Source: Shouchella rhizosphaerae (lineage in GTDB: Bacteria; Bacillota; Bacilli; Bacillales; Bacillaceae_D). From it: DNA of 64,000 bases. The first letter of the stretch is position 1. Every line of letters begins with the position of its first letter. Both the position numbers and the translations under genes were made by a program. The notes beneath the pieces were generated by a model. It searched no databases. It was not told the DNA's origin and saw only the letters and a program-made list of their open reading frames with translations. The stretch covers positions 186,001 to 250,000 of the forward strand of contig NZ_FRBS01000006.1 of the NCBI RefSeq assembly GCF_900142675.1. The letters are read 5' to 3'. This document shows, piece after piece, positions 23,839 through 32,945 of the stretch.

Positions 23839-25825
23839 CCAAGAGTTATTAAAAAAAGATGAGTTGTGGCTTCGTATTACCGAGTTGGAATATAAAATGA
23901 AACATGGTATGTCTAAAGAAGCATTTGAAAAAGAAGTGCGGCGAATTTACATTGAAGAAATGGGAGAAGAGCTTCCAGCAGACATGAAAATTTATACTTC
24001 AAGCGAAAGTAGCGAATTAAAATCAGATTATGATGGTACAGTACTTTATTTCGAAAACGAGGAAAAGAACATTAGCCAACTCTATGTTATTTCGCAAGGT
24101 TCTAATGACTCTGGTGATTGGTTATACAATGCGATTGGCTTGTTTCAAGGGAAAGATGCTTCACAGGCCGAGGATGCACTTAATTTGCTGGATGAGGCTG
24201 AAGTACAATTTGGTCTAAAAGGTAAGCAACCAGTTAAAATCGCATTAGGTCATTCGTTAGCGAATAATAATAACTTGACTGCCCAAGTTCTTGAACAGGA
24301 ATTTAACCAAATATATGGAGTAAATGGTGCACAAATTAATGTGTATCAACTTTATACTGCAGATACCGATTTCAGACAAAAAGTCAATCAAAACTTCAAT
24401 CTACTTAGAACAGACAAAAACGCCATCTACACCCTCCCTCCTGATAAACTCGAACAGTTTGCCGTCGAGTACATAGAAGAAAAAATCGACACCAGTTCTA
24501 TCCATCAGCTCCGTTCGAGCAATGACCCCCTTTATGCGTTGATGGAAAATACGAGAGGGTTTGTGACTGTTCCAGTAGAAGCGAAAGAGGGGATTGTAAC
24601 GAACAAAAATTATACAGGACTGTCGCCTCTTCTTGCCAATCTGCCAGATGAGGAAATCGCCAAGTGGCAAGCGATTTTTATGCCAGCCGCTGATGCGTAT
24701 ATGGATAATGGAGTAGATGGTGCCCTCGACGTGTTGGAAGAAATGACGGGTCTCAAGCGGACGGTGTTTGATGATTTTAACGAGTTGCAGGCTGATCTTC
24801 AACAATTGCTGGAAGCGGACACGATTGATTTGTCAGAGTATCCTGTCTTTATGCGGGGAGAGATGGCCCGTTCCCATGCGCTAGGGCAAGTAGGGGCGAA
24901 AATTCCACAGGCCTTTGATTTGTTAAGCAAGGGACTGACAGAGTTTTACCATATTAAGCAATTCCAGCGGAACGTAGGGCCGATCGTGGAGACGGTTCAA
25001 GGCTTAAACGATTCGGCTGAAGAGGTGTTCGGGTATTTGGTTGAGGCAGGCTATATTGATGAGGCTTCGAAAGACATCATTGTTAAGGAATTGAATGGGT
25101 TGACGGAATCGCTGGAAGTCCTTCATGATTATAAGCATCTTGAAGACGTATATAAAGAATCACCGTATTTAATTCGGGATGGAGGAAGTGGACTGTTAGG
25201 AAGTGACGTGGCTTTTTTGCTGCTGTTAATCGAACATGGCGAAAAGTTGTATGGCCATTGGCAGGCTTTAGAAAAGGAATTGCAAGAAGTTATGGATGAA
25301 ATCGGCCATAGCCACAGCATCCATGAATTGTTGAACGCGCTGAATGCAGAAAACGGGGTCTCGTACTACAACAACCAAATGATAGTGAGCACACAACACG
25401 GAGGCGAGGAAATCCGTGTTAATTTAAGTGCCACTGTCGAAGCGTATTACAACGGCCTATCCATTGTTGAGCAGCAACAGGAAAAAGTGCAAGCGTTTGT
25501 GCGCCTGTATGAGCATGAGGTCGTAGAGGATGTCGAAAACCAAAAAAAGGTGCTTGTCCAAGCGTTTGATGATATGGAAAGCAACCCTAAGGCCTATCAG
25601 CACTTGTTAAATAAAAGCCATGCGCCAGCAGGCAGCCGCATAGAGCGAATTGTCGTCCATGACCAAATTGGCGGAATCACATTGCCTGAAGGGCCAGTGT
25701 GGGAAGCAGCTTTGGTGGAGCAATTGGAAAAGCAGCGCACCTTCCTTGAAAAGATGCGTGAAGGGATCGAAGATATTTTTGATGAAGAACATAACGTTGC
25801 CGCGATTTTTACACTTTCGGGGTAA
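23831..25825 (+). CDS. Large protein with N-terminal lipase-like domain (DUF6792-like) and helical C-terminus
   Basis: A 664-residue protein without a signal peptide. Residues about 60-210 look like an alpha/beta-hydrolase: the strand LYVISQGSNDSGDW, then KIALGHSLANNNNL, where Ser142 sits in a GxSxA nucleophile elbow; NDPLYAL (near 235) may supply the catalytic Asp. From about 270 to 664 the chain is long, charged and helical, with coiled-coil-like stretches (LEKELQEVMDEIGHSH) and no membrane helix except one short apolar run (GSDVAFLLLLIEHGE). GGGAGG precedes the ATG. I assign DUF6792 from memory of its look. The order lipase first, helical tail last, with lipoproteins upstream and a small helical protein downstream, matches the reversed-domain TslA type of T7SS toxin. 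Confidence 0.62.
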   Translation: MVNQELLKKDELWLRITELEYKMKHGMSKEAFEKEVRRIYIEEMGEELPADMKIYTSSESSELKSDYDGTVLYFENEEKNISQLYVISQGSNDSGDWLYNAIGLFQGKDASQAEDALNLLDEAEVQFGLKGKQPVKIALGHSLANNNNLTAQVLEQEFNQIYGVNGAQINVYQLYTADTDFRQKVNQNFNLLRTDKNAIYTLPPDKLEQFAVEYIEEKIDTSSIHQLRSSNDPLYALMENTRGFVTVPVEAKEGIVTNKNYTGLSPLLANLPDEEIAKWQAIFMPAADAYMDNGVDGALDVLEEMTGLKRTVFDDFNELQADLQQLLEADTIDLSEYPVFMRGEMARSHALGQVGAKIPQAFDLLSKGLTEFYHIKQFQRNVGPIVETVQGLNDSAEEVFGYLVEAGYIDEASKDIIVKELNGLTESLEVLHDYKHLEDVYKESPYLIRDGGSGLLGSDVAFLLLLIEHGEKLYGHWQALEKELQEVMDEIGHSHSIHELLNALNAENGVSYYNNQMIVSTQHGGEEIRVNLSATVEAYYNGLSIVEQQQEKVQAFVRLYEHEVVEDVENQKKVLVQAFDDMESNPKAYQHLLNKSHAPAGSRIERIVVHDQIGGITLPEGPVWEAALVEQLEKQRTFLEKMREGIEDIFDEEHNVAAIFTLSG

Positions 25826-25843
25826 TAGGAAGGAGGACGAGTG

Positions 25844-26182
25844 ATGATTCCTGATGATACAGGAGCGGTTGTGATTACACACCAATTTAAAGAACCGCCA
25901 AGCTATGTGTGGAAACGACTTCAGCTTGAACTGTCGCTTAAGCAGCTTTATGTGGTTCAAGCTGCTTTGGGCCAATCGCTGCGAGCCAGCTTAGGCGCAA
26001 GCAGCGGCGCGTTTATTGACGCCCTTGAGGAGAAGGAAAAAGAATTGACAAGAGATATGGCGATGCGGATTGAACTTGTTTCTTCTGAAGCAAGACAAGC
26101 GACAGAATTAGCTGAGAACTACTTGGAGAATATCTCGAAGCAACGTGTCTCCCTTCATTATAGGCGTATGCTTCATGAATAA
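25844..26182 (+). CDS. Small helical protein, possible secretion partner
   Basis: A 112-residue soluble protein with long helices (KRLQLELSLKQLYVVQAALG, FIDALEEKEKELTRDMAMRI) and no signal peptide. AGGAGG lies 8 bases before the ATG at 25844, or 5 before a GTG at 25841. It follows the lipase-like gene by 18 bases and ends at a terminator, so it belongs to the same operon. Small helical proteins of this size act as targeting partners of LXG-type and TslA-type toxins; nothing more specific is visible. Confidence 0.6.
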   Translation: MIPDDTGAVVITHQFKEPPSYVWKRLQLELSLKQLYVVQAALGQSLRASLGASSGAFIDALEEKEKELTRDMAMRIELVSSEARQATELAENYLENISKQRVSLHYRRMLHE

Positions 26183-26195
26183 AAGACATTGATTG

Positions 26196-26228
26196 AAAAC
26201 ACGCTGATTGTGCTCAGGGTGTTTTTTT
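26196..26228 (+). terminator. Terminator of the lipase-like operon
   Basis: AAACAC-G-CTGA and TCAG-G-GTGTTT pair with one internal mismatch and are followed by a seven-T run. Confidence 0.8.
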
Positions 26229-26246
26229 GTATAGGTGAAAATGTAA

Positions 26247-26275
26247 TTGACTGAAATGTCTATTTGTCTTACAAT
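26247..26275 (+). promoter_or_regulatory. Promoter with GntR-type operator, site 1
   Basis: TTGACT (26247-26252), 17 bases, TACAAT (26270-26275). The palindrome TTGTCTTACAA (26264-26274) covers the -10 box. The same design occurs at 32946-32974 and 33860-33888 on the other strand. Confidence 0.82.
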
Positions 26276-26308
26276 TAATTTATCAAAAATTTGCTAGGGG
26301 GATCAGGA

Positions 26309-27328
26309 ATGAGGGTATCGGTTACGACAACAACGTGTGATTTATCAGATGGCGACTTAAAGCAAATGACACAATTGGGCGTGGATTGTATTGATTTTGG
26401 CAGTGGTTCAAGCTTCCCTGGAGTAAAGGAGCAAGGCTATCCTGATTTGGATGCGTTGCTCCGGCTGAAACGGCGAATTCGTTCCTTTGGGCTCGACATT
26501 AACCGGGTTACGCTTCCTGATTTATCAGCCGCTTTTATGGCAGGAGCTGAAGAAAGTGAGAAGGAAGTCGATCATTCGGTGGCGGCCATCAACGTATTTG
26601 CTGAAGCAGGAATACCGATTGTACGCCAGCGGTTTGCTGGAGATACGTTTAATCATTTGACTCAAAGTTACAAAGCAAGGCAACGGGGCGGGGCTTTGGC
26701 GAGAGGTGAAAGCCTTGTTTTTAGCCAAACGCCTTATGAAGCGCCGACTTTAGAAGCCCATGAGCAATGGTGGGAGCGCTTTCTTTATGCGTATGGAAAA
26801 CTAGTCCCGGCGGTGGAAGAGGCAGGCATTAAGTTGGGAATGCATCCGTCTGATTCGCCGCTGCAAGGAACGCCTTTTGGCGGCCTTGGCTACAGGCGGA
26901 TTATGGATGAATTCCCGAGCAAGCAAGTTGGTTACATCTATTGTATGGGAACGCGTGCAGAAGAGGGAGGCAGTTCCCTTGTTGTCGATGAAATCAATCA
27001 TTACGGCCGAAAAGGGCGCTTGTTTTTGATTCATTTCCGCAATGTGCGCGGGGCTTTGCCAACAGCGGGTGCTTTTGAGGAAGCACTCCTCGATGATGGC
27101 GATATGAACATGTTTAAACTGCTGCTCGAATTAAAAAAAGTCGGCTATGATGGATGCCTCAATCCTGATCATGTCCCCGTTTTAGAAGGAGACAGCCCAG
27201 ATTTAAATGCCAATTGGGCCCACTCTAATATTGGGTGGAGTTATGGAAGCATTGGTTTTGCCTATTCAATTGGCTACATAAAAGCATTGCTTAATGCCTT
27301 GAATGAAGTGACAGGGACAAAATGGTAA
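26309..27328 (+). CDS. Divergent mannonate dehydratase-family (UxuA-like) enzyme
   Basis: A 339-residue TIM-barrel protein of the UxuA family, whose classical members dehydrate D-mannonate to 2-keto-3-deoxygluconate. Kept landmarks are LFLIHFRNVRG, DDGDMNMFKLL and a metal-site His in NPDHVP. Altered ones are HPSDSP in place of the usual HPDDPP, CMGTRAEEGG in place of CTGS, and NPDHVP for RPDHG. The ATG at 26309 follows AGGGGG. Its promoter carries the same operator as the kdgD promoter and the GntR gene 7 kb away, so it works in that sugar-acid regulon. A dehydratase or epimerase acting on an aldarate or aldonate that feeds KdgD is a fair guess; plain mannonate dehydration would not need KdgD. 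Confidence 0.7.
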   Translation: MRVSVTTTTCDLSDGDLKQMTQLGVDCIDFGSGSSFPGVKEQGYPDLDALLRLKRRIRSFGLDINRVTLPDLSAAFMAGAEESEKEVDHSVAAINVFAEAGIPIVRQRFAGDTFNHLTQSYKARQRGGALARGESLVFSQTPYEAPTLEAHEQWWERFLYAYGKLVPAVEEAGIKLGMHPSDSPLQGTPFGGLGYRRIMDEFPSKQVGYIYCMGTRAEEGGSSLVVDEINHYGRKGRLFLIHFRNVRGALPTAGAFEEALLDDGDMNMFKLLLELKKVGYDGCLNPDHVPVLEGDSPDLNANWAHSNIGWSYGSIGFAYSIGYIKALLNALNEVTGTKW

Positions 27329-27336
27329 ACGGAAAT

Positions 27337-27389
27337 AAAGGGGCTATCCCACAAGGTCAGTTACTTGACCTTATGGGATAGCCCTTTTT
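27337..27389. terminator. Bidirectional terminator between convergent genes
   Basis: AAAGGGGCTATCCCA pairs with TGGGATAGCCCTTTTT and inner AAGGTCA with TGACCTT. The minus-strand stop codon of the binding-protein gene lies in its T run. Confidence 0.92.
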
Positions 27390-28407
27390 AGTTCGTTTGT
27401 GTTTCTAGACGTTCAATCAAGCGCTCGTAGGAATGACTCACATCATCCATATATCGTGTCGCTTCTTCAGGGGCCATATAAGTCGGGATGGTGTAATACG
27501 ATTCAGCTTGTTCCTGGTAGGCTTCATTGTTTTCTACGACTTCTTTTAGCGCTTCAGAAAAGCGGGCGACAATCGCATCGGGCGTTTCTTTCGGAAAAGC
27601 AAAGAAGAAAAATTTCTCAAACTCTACATCAATGCCTTGCTCTAAAAAAGTAGGCGTGTTGTCATATAGGGCATGTTGTTCTGATGACAGGACGCCGACT
27701 GAGGCGAAATCGCCGTTTTCAATATAATCGGCTGTTACCCCGTAGGCAATCGGGACAATGTCAACTTGGTTGCCTAAAAGGGCTACGAGTTTGTCAGACG
27801 CGCCACCGACATCAATTGGCTTTAAGTCCGCTCCTGTCGCTTCCTCAAACGCCATCATCTGCAAATGTGTATAGCCACCGACCTCCGTTGCAAACGAAAG
27901 TTCACCAGGCTGTTCGATGGCGGCTTGCGCTAATTCGTTTGCTGTTTGGTAAGGGGCATCCCCATGAACAATAAACGTGTCGCCGTGATCCATTAGGGCA
28001 ATGCCGGCAATCTTAAAATCATTGTGGTTAAAAGTTGATAAGCCATATAGCTTGTTGATGAGCAAGTTGTTGTGGAAAAACAAGACTTTATAGCCGTCTG
28101 GATCGGCTTCGAGCACTTCCCTGGAGCCCATGCTTCCTCCAGCTCCGGCAATATTTGTGACAACAAACGATGTATCCATTTCTTCACCTAAATAACGGCC
28201 AAGAAGCCGTGCTCCTAAATCGGTGTCCCCGCCGGCTCCAGTCGGGACAATAATTTCAATCGGGCGGTTCGGGTAGGCGTCAATCTGGCTGGCAGAGGGT
28301 ACTTTCTTTTCTGAACCAAATGTCGGCGCATGAAAGCCAACCGTTGTACAGCCTGAGAACAACAGAGCAGAAGCCAAAAGAACAGGATAAAGCGTATGTG
28401 TTTTCAC
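27388..28407 (-). CDS. TctC-type solute-binding lipoprotein of a tripartite tricarboxylate transporter
   Basis: Captures the carboxylate outside the cell for TctA/TctB. The 339 residues start with a lipoprotein signal ending LLFSGC (Cys20), then the Bug/TctC fold: YPNRPIEIIVPTGAGGDTD with the conserved loop, VTNIAGAGGSMGSREV and a C-terminal region. Eighteen... bases separate it from the permease gene upstream, and it is the last gene before the shared terminator. Family members bind citrate, aldarates, aromatic acids or amino acids; the kdgD and dehydrogenase genes in the same operon favour a sugar diacid. Confidence 0.9.
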   Translation of the reverse strand: MKTHTLYPVLLASALLFSGCTTVGFHAPTFGSEKKVPSASQIDAYPNRPIEIIVPTGAGGDTDLGARLLGRYLGEEMDTSFVVTNIAGAGGSMGSREVLEADPDGYKVLFFHNNLLINKLYGLSTFNHNDFKIAGIALMDHGDTFIVHGDAPYQTANELAQAAIEQPGELSFATEVGGYTHLQMMAFEEATGADLKPIDVGGASDKLVALLGNQVDIVPIAYGVTADYIENGDFASVGVLSSEQHALYDNTPTFLEQGIDVEFEKFFFFAFPKETPDAIVARFSEALKEVVENNEAYQEQAESYYTIPTYMAPEEATRYMDDVSHSYERLIERLETQTN

Positions 28408-28424
28408 GGGTCATTCCTCCTTTA

Positions 28425-29918
28425 TTAAACAGTGGCTGAACGCTTTCGATTTTTGTAGATTGCCATTAAAAACGAACCAGCGGCAAGCAATAGAAAGGCA
28501 GCGGCAATTGGTGACGTGACAAATGGAAGAAAGTCGCCATTGGAATGCATCAGTCCACGCCGCAAATTGGTTTCTAAAATCGGGCCGAGAATAAAACCGA
28601 GCACAATCGGCATAACCGGAAATTTTAATTTGGCGAAGATGTAACCAATGACACCACAAAGCACAAGAACGAGCGCATCAAATAGCCGGTTGTTTACACC
28701 GAATGCGCCAATGACGCAAAGGACGACAATGATGGGCAACAGCACATGCCGCGGCACATGAAGAACACGGATAAAGAAACGCATTCCGATAATAAGCAAA
28801 AGGGCCATGAAGGCATTAGCCAAAAGGAGAGCAGCGAAAATTCCGTACATTACTTCACCATTTTGCTCAAACAAAAGCGGGCCAGGGTTTAAGCCGTGGA
28901 GCATTAACCCGCCGACTAAAAGTGCCGTTACGCCGTCGCCAGGAATACCGATCGATAAAAGCGGCACGAGTGCCCCGCCAATGGCCGCATTATTGGAAGA
29001 TTCAGCGGCGACAACGCCGGCAGGATTCCCTTTTCCAAACGTTTCAGGATGCTTTGACTGATTTTTAGCAGTTACGTAGGAGATGATGTTAGCCGCCGAT
29101 CCGCCAAGCCCTGGCAAAATGCCGACGATGACGCCAATAGCGGTAGAGCGAAGCCAATTCCATTTTTGCTTGAAAAAATAACTGAAGCTTAAACCAAGGT
29201 CTTTTAAACGGTAAGCGGTTTGGATACTTTTCGTTTCAATTTGCTTTCGATCAGACGATGTTTTTAAAATTTCCGTTATCGCAAATAAGCCAATTAGCAC
29301 TGGTAGGACGTTGAAGCCAGCCTCAAGTTCAGGTAGGCCAAATGTGAAACGTGGATAAGAGTCAATCGGAGCAAATCCGACTGTAGCCAGGCTTATGCCG
29401 AGCATACCTGCAATGAGGCCTTTCAACATGGAACCGTCTGAAAGGGATGTAATCATCGTCAGCGCAAAAACAGTAATGGCAAAATACTCAAAAGGCGAAA
29501 GCTGAATCGCTACACTGGCTAAGACAGGAGAAATAAAGATCAACACCAATAGGCTAAGCAAACCGGCTAAAAACGAAAATACAATCGTTAACGCAAAGGC
29601 TCGGCCAGCTTCCCCTTTTTGTGCCATCGGATAACCATCAAATGTCGAGGCAATGCTTGCAGGAGTCCCGGGGATGTTTAGGAGGACAGAGGGGATGAAG
29701 CCCCCGGAGACGCCGCCAATATATAGGCCCATTAACAAGGACAAACCATTAATGGGTGTCATCCCAAATGTAATCGGCAAACAAATCGCGATCGCCATTA
29801 CAGCCGTTAAACCGGGAATGGCGCCAAACACAAGGCCTAGAGCAACACCGATAAATACAATCACAATCGTTTCTATGTTAAGGATGCTGAGAAAGCCAGT
29901 TTCAATCAGTTCAAGCAT
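28425..29918 (-). CDS. TctA-type large permease subunit
   Basis: The 497-residue channel subunit of the tripartite tricarboxylate transporter, with about twelve hydrophobic segments. Landmarks: GLVFGAIPGLTAVMAIAICL near the N-terminus, YIGGVSGGFIPSVLLNIPGT, and the second pseudo-repeat GVIVGILPGLGGSAANIISY with AAESSNNAAIGGALVPLLS. I took the ATG at 29918, 7-8 bases after AGGGGG, rather than a GTG two codons upstream. Works with TctB and TctC encoded on either side. Confidence 0.93.
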   Translation of the reverse strand: MLELIETGFLSILNIETIVIVFIGVALGLVFGAIPGLTAVMAIAICLPITFGMTPINGLSLLMGLYIGGVSGGFIPSVLLNIPGTPASIASTFDGYPMAQKGEAGRAFALTIVFSFLAGLLSLLVLIFISPVLASVAIQLSPFEYFAITVFALTMITSLSDGSMLKGLIAGMLGISLATVGFAPIDSYPRFTFGLPELEAGFNVLPVLIGLFAITEILKTSSDRKQIETKSIQTAYRLKDLGLSFSYFFKQKWNWLRSTAIGVIVGILPGLGGSAANIISYVTAKNQSKHPETFGKGNPAGVVAAESSNNAAIGGALVPLLSIGIPGDGVTALLVGGLMLHGLNPGPLLFEQNGEVMYGIFAALLLANAFMALLLIIGMRFFIRVLHVPRHVLLPIIVVLCVIGAFGVNNRLFDALVLVLCGVIGYIFAKLKFPVMPIVLGFILGPILETNLRRGLMHSNGDFLPFVTSPIAAAFLLLAAGSFLMAIYKNRKRSATV

Positions 29919-29938
29919 AGACACGCCCCCTTCATTAG

Positions 29939-30463
29939 TTAGCCGAATAGGCCAATTGGCAACATTAAGTTAAAGCCTACCCGAAAGACGTAATACAGCA
30001 GTAAAGAGACTGCGAACGATATCGGCAAAACAAACATAAAAAAGCGCTTTTTATGTTGACTTGTCATCATCATCGATTGCCCGGCCATGTACAATGTCGA
30101 TGCCAAAATAAAGCCAAGCACCGGCAGTGCTACAACGTAGCCAATCAGCAACAGGCTTGTTGCTAGAACCGTTGTCTTTTCGTCGCTTGTTTTTTGCTGC
30201 GGCTGGTTGTTGTCTACGTCTGGGGCGTCAACGGCAGATGCTGTTTCCCTAACTGGCTCTGTTTGTTTTTTAAGCCCGCTGAGCAAAAGAACCGTACTAA
30301 GCAGAAAAATGCCAGCAGCCATCAACATTGGCAAAAAGCGTGAGCCAACGCCAATCGATAAAATCGTCAAAGTCTCCATTCGCAAGGAGGCGACAAACAT
30401 AAGCACCGCTAAACATTGTAGAGCAATGCTGGCGTAAACATCGGAATGGTAACGTTTGAGCAA
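29939..30463 (-). CDS. TctB-type small permease subunit
   Basis: A 174-residue membrane protein with four predicted helices (LQCLAVLMFVASLRMETL at the N-terminus, GSRFLPMLMAAGIFLLST and two near the C-terminus) and a polar loop with many Thr and Gln between helices 2 and 3, as in TctB. It starts at TTG, 7 bases after GGAGGG. Fifteen or more bases separate it from tctA. Sequence conservation in TctB is low; the gene order tctB-tctA-tctC supports the call. Confidence 0.85.
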   Translation of the reverse strand: MLKRYHSDVYASIALQCLAVLMFVASLRMETLTILSIGVGSRFLPMLMAAGIFLLSTVLLLSGLKKQTEPVRETASAVDAPDVDNNQPQQKTSDEKTTVLATSLLLIGYVVALPVLGFILASTLYMAGQSMMMTSQHKKRFFMFVLPISFAVSLLLYYVFRVGFNLMLPIGLFG

Positions 30464-30481
30464 TCTAATTCCCTCCTTCGT

Positions 30482-30495
30482 TGTAAGCGATTACA
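30482..30495 (-). promoter_or_regulatory. cre box inside the operon, before tctB
   Basis: TGTAAGCGATTACA is a perfect match to TGWAANCGNTNWCA. It lies between the aldehyde dehydrogenase stop and the tctB start, 19 bases upstream of tctB, so CcpA would act as a roadblock that cuts transport expression. A hairpin GCAGGA/TCCTGC lies just upstream in the transcript. Confidence 0.8.
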
Positions 30496-30530
30496 TATAG
30501 AATTGCAGGAAAGACCTCCTGCATGGCCTG

Positions 30531-31967
30531 TTATGCTTTTACAAAAATCGTTTTGGTCGCTGTAAAAAACTCTTTCGCTGCTTCCCCCTGTTCGCGGGAA
30601 TGGGAGCTGGATTGTTTCATCCCGCCAAATGGGGCTTGCAGTTCAACTCCTGCGCTTTCGGCATTGACCCGAATGAGACCAGCGTCCATATCCTCAATAA
30701 AGGCAAGCATATTGGCAATATCTTTTGTGAAAATTGAAGCACTTAACCCGTATGGCACATCATTGGCCAAACGAAGCGCTTCTTCGATGCCGTCCACTTC
30801 AAATAAAGCCAGGACAGGGCCGAAAATTTCTTCTTGGGCGATGGAGGAATGGTGATCTCGGCATTCAAAAATCGTCGGCTCGATAAAGGAACCTTTTTCT
30901 TGATCGATGGCATGCCCGCCAGTTAATAGCGTCGCCTTTTCACTCAGGCCTTTTTCTATGTAGGCAAGGCAATTGGCTAGCTGATTTTGGGAAGCGAGTG
31001 GTCCCATCCACGTTTTTGCATCAAGGCTGTCACCTACTACGATTTCTTTTGTCTTTTCTAATAGCAATTTCTTAAAAGTGGAGTAAACAGCACGGTCGAC
31101 AAACGCTCTGCTTGTCGCTGTGCACTTTTGGCCAGTTGATTTAAACGCTCCGCTTAATGTCGCGTCTACTGCTTGCTCAATGTCAGCATCGGCGGCCACA
31201 ATGACAGGGTTCTTGCCCCCCATTTCAAGCTGGTACTTCGCCCCCCTGGCAAGGGCTGTTTGGCCAATTTTCTTGCCAGTTGTGTTCGAACCAGTAAATG
31301 TGATCGCGTTCACCCTATGATGTTCAACAAGGCTTTGGCCAACTTTTGCCCCTGAGCCTGTAATGAAATTTAAGACGCCAGGGGGCAACCCGGCCGCTTC
31401 AAAGCATGCAACCACTTTTGCGCATGTAACTGCCGTTTCTGAAGCAGGCTTGAGGACGACTGTATTGCCGTAAATGATAGCAGGCGCCGTTTTCCAAAGA
31501 GGAATCGCAATCGGAAAATTCCATGGCGTAATGACCGCTACGACGCCAAGGGGTACACGGGTTGTATACATAAGCGCCTTTGCATCGCTTGCAGGAATGA
31601 CATCGCCATTTTTGCGCAGCCCTTCTCCTGCATAATAACGGAGAATCGCAATGCCGCGCAGCGTTTCGCCTTTTGTTTCCGCCAATGTTTTGCCCATTTC
31701 CCGTGCCGCAGTCTCGGCAATATCGTCAATACGTTTTTCGATAATGTCTGCGGTTTTATAAAGAATAGCCCCTCGCTCTGCCCCGCTTAACTTGCGCCAC
31801 GGCTTAGCTGCTTCTCGAGCTGCTTGCACCGCCTGTTCTACATCTGCTTCAGTCGAATCCTGATACGTGCCGACTGTATCGTTTAGATTGCCAGGATTGA
31901 TGTTCTTTGCTGTTTGACCGTCCACAGAAGGCACCCATTGGCCGTTAATAAAATTACGTACATCCAT
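30531..31967 (-). CDS. 2,5-dioxovalerate (alpha-ketoglutaric semialdehyde) dehydrogenase-like ALDH
   Basis: Oxidises the KdgD product 2,5-dioxopentanoate to 2-oxoglutarate with NAD(P)+. The 478 residues are a complete aldehyde dehydrogenase: [15 protein letters not shown], the nucleotide loop FTGSNTTG, catalytic Glu248 in LEMGGKNP and nucleophile Cys282 in [16 protein letters not shown] lies 8 bases before the ATG. Directly after kdgD in the same direction, the order found in glucarate operons such as B. subtilis ycbCD. Specificity is inferred from context. Confidence 0.88.
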   Translation of the reverse strand: MDVRNFINGQWVPSVDGQTAKNINPGNLNDTVGTYQDSTEADVEQAVQAAREAAKPWRKLSGAERGAILYKTADIIEKRIDDIAETAAREMGKTLAETKGETLRGIAILRYYAGEGLRKNGDVIPASDAKALMYTTRVPLGVVAVITPWNFPIAIPLWKTAPAIIYGNTVVLKPASETAVTCAKVVACFEAAGLPPGVLNFITGSGAKVGQSLVEHHRVNAITFTGSNTTGKKIGQTALARGAKYQLEMGGKNPVIVAADADIEQAVDATLSGAFKSTGQKCTATSRAFVDRAVYSTFKKLLLEKTKEIVVGDSLDAKTWMGPLASQNQLANCLAYIEKGLSEKATLLTGGHAIDQEKGSFIEPTIFECRDHHSSIAQEEIFGPVLALFEVDGIEEALRLANDVPYGLSASIFTKDIANMLAFIEDMDAGLIRVNAESAGVELQAPFGGMKQSSSHSREQGEAAKEFFTATKTIFVKA

Positions 31968-31991
31968 AAATAAGACTCCTTTCCTTATGGG

Positions 31992-32912
31992 TTATAGCGA
32001 AATATGATTGCGTGGGTACTTTTTGTGAGCGTTTTCCAAAATCTGCGTCAGCTGTTTGTAATGACTTTTTTCGACAGGCACAAGTGGGGCGCGGACATGC
32101 TCTTGAACAGGCAAGCCAACGATCTCCATTCCGGCTTTAATTAATGAAATCGCATAGCCTTTTTTCTGGCGGCGGATCGCATTAATTGGCAGAAGGACGT
32201 CATTATAAAGGCTGCGAACAGCCTCATGATCGCCGCGTTTTAAAGCTTCAAAAAAGCATCTAGAAATGTGTGGAATGTAATTGGATATCGCCGATGAATA
32301 CGAGTGGAAGCCAATGGGCCAATAAGCAGGCATCGTTAATTCTGCCATCGGCATGCCGTTTAGCCATAGCAACCGCTCGCCAAATCGCTGAGTAAATTCA
32401 ATGTTTTGCTCCATATTGCCGATACCATCTTTTAATCCGACTAACTGTGGGTAGACGAGCAGCGATTCAAGTGTGTCCCCTTCTAATACAGCGTTATCAC
32501 GCTGGTAAACAATCGCATGAAGGGAAGTTGATTCAATAATCGCTGACAAATAAGCGCGTAGTCCGTTTTGTTCGCCGTTAATCAAGTAGGGAGGCAGGAT
32601 TAAATAACCGTCGGCGCCTTTTTCTTCTGAAAGCCGTGCGAAGGAAAGGGCGTCTTGGATGTTTCCGCCAACTCCAGTATAGAGGGGAACGCGTTTTTGG
32701 GTCGCATCTACAGCAACATCCAATATTGCCCCATACTCGGCTTTGCTAATGGCATGGAATTCCCCCGCCCCGCAGGCGACAAAGATCGCTTCCAAGCCTT
32801 CTTCAATTAAAAACGTAATATTTCGGTGGAGTGCATTCTCATCAAGCGCCCCATTTTTATCAAAGGGCGAAACAGGGAAGCCGAGAATGCCAGTCAGCTT
32901 ATTGGTTTGCAT
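31992..32912 (-). CDS. kdgD: 5-dehydro-4-deoxyglucarate dehydratase
   Basis: Dehydrates and decarboxylates 5-keto-4-deoxyglucarate to 2,5-dioxopentanoate. A 306-residue member of the DHDPS/NAL class I aldolase superfamily: FPVSPFDKNGALDENAL, the Tyr in VYQRDN (Tyr136) and the Schiff-base Lys161 in LVGLKDGIGNM. I chose the ATG at 32912; a longer reading would cover the promoter and operator. AAGGAG lies 12 bases upstream, somewhat far. It heads an operon with the semialdehyde dehydrogenase and the Tct transporter. Another DHDPS-family activity cannot be excluded, but the neighbour fits this one. Confidence 0.87.
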   Translation of the reverse strand: MQTNKLTGILGFPVSPFDKNGALDENALHRNITFLIEEGLEAIFVACGAGEFHAISKAEYGAILDVAVDATQKRVPLYTGVGGNIQDALSFARLSEEKGADGYLILPPYLINGEQNGLRAYLSAIIESTSLHAIVYQRDNAVLEGDTLESLLVYPQLVGLKDGIGNMEQNIEFTQRFGERLLWLNGMPMAELTMPAYWPIGFHSYSSAISNYIPHISRCFFEALKRGDHEAVRSLYNDVLLPINAIRRQKKGYAISLIKAGMEIVGLPVQEHVRAPLVPVEKSHYKQLTQILENAHKKYPRNHISL

Positions 32913-32945
32913 CGAACCGATCAACTCCTTATGGTAATTTGTTTT

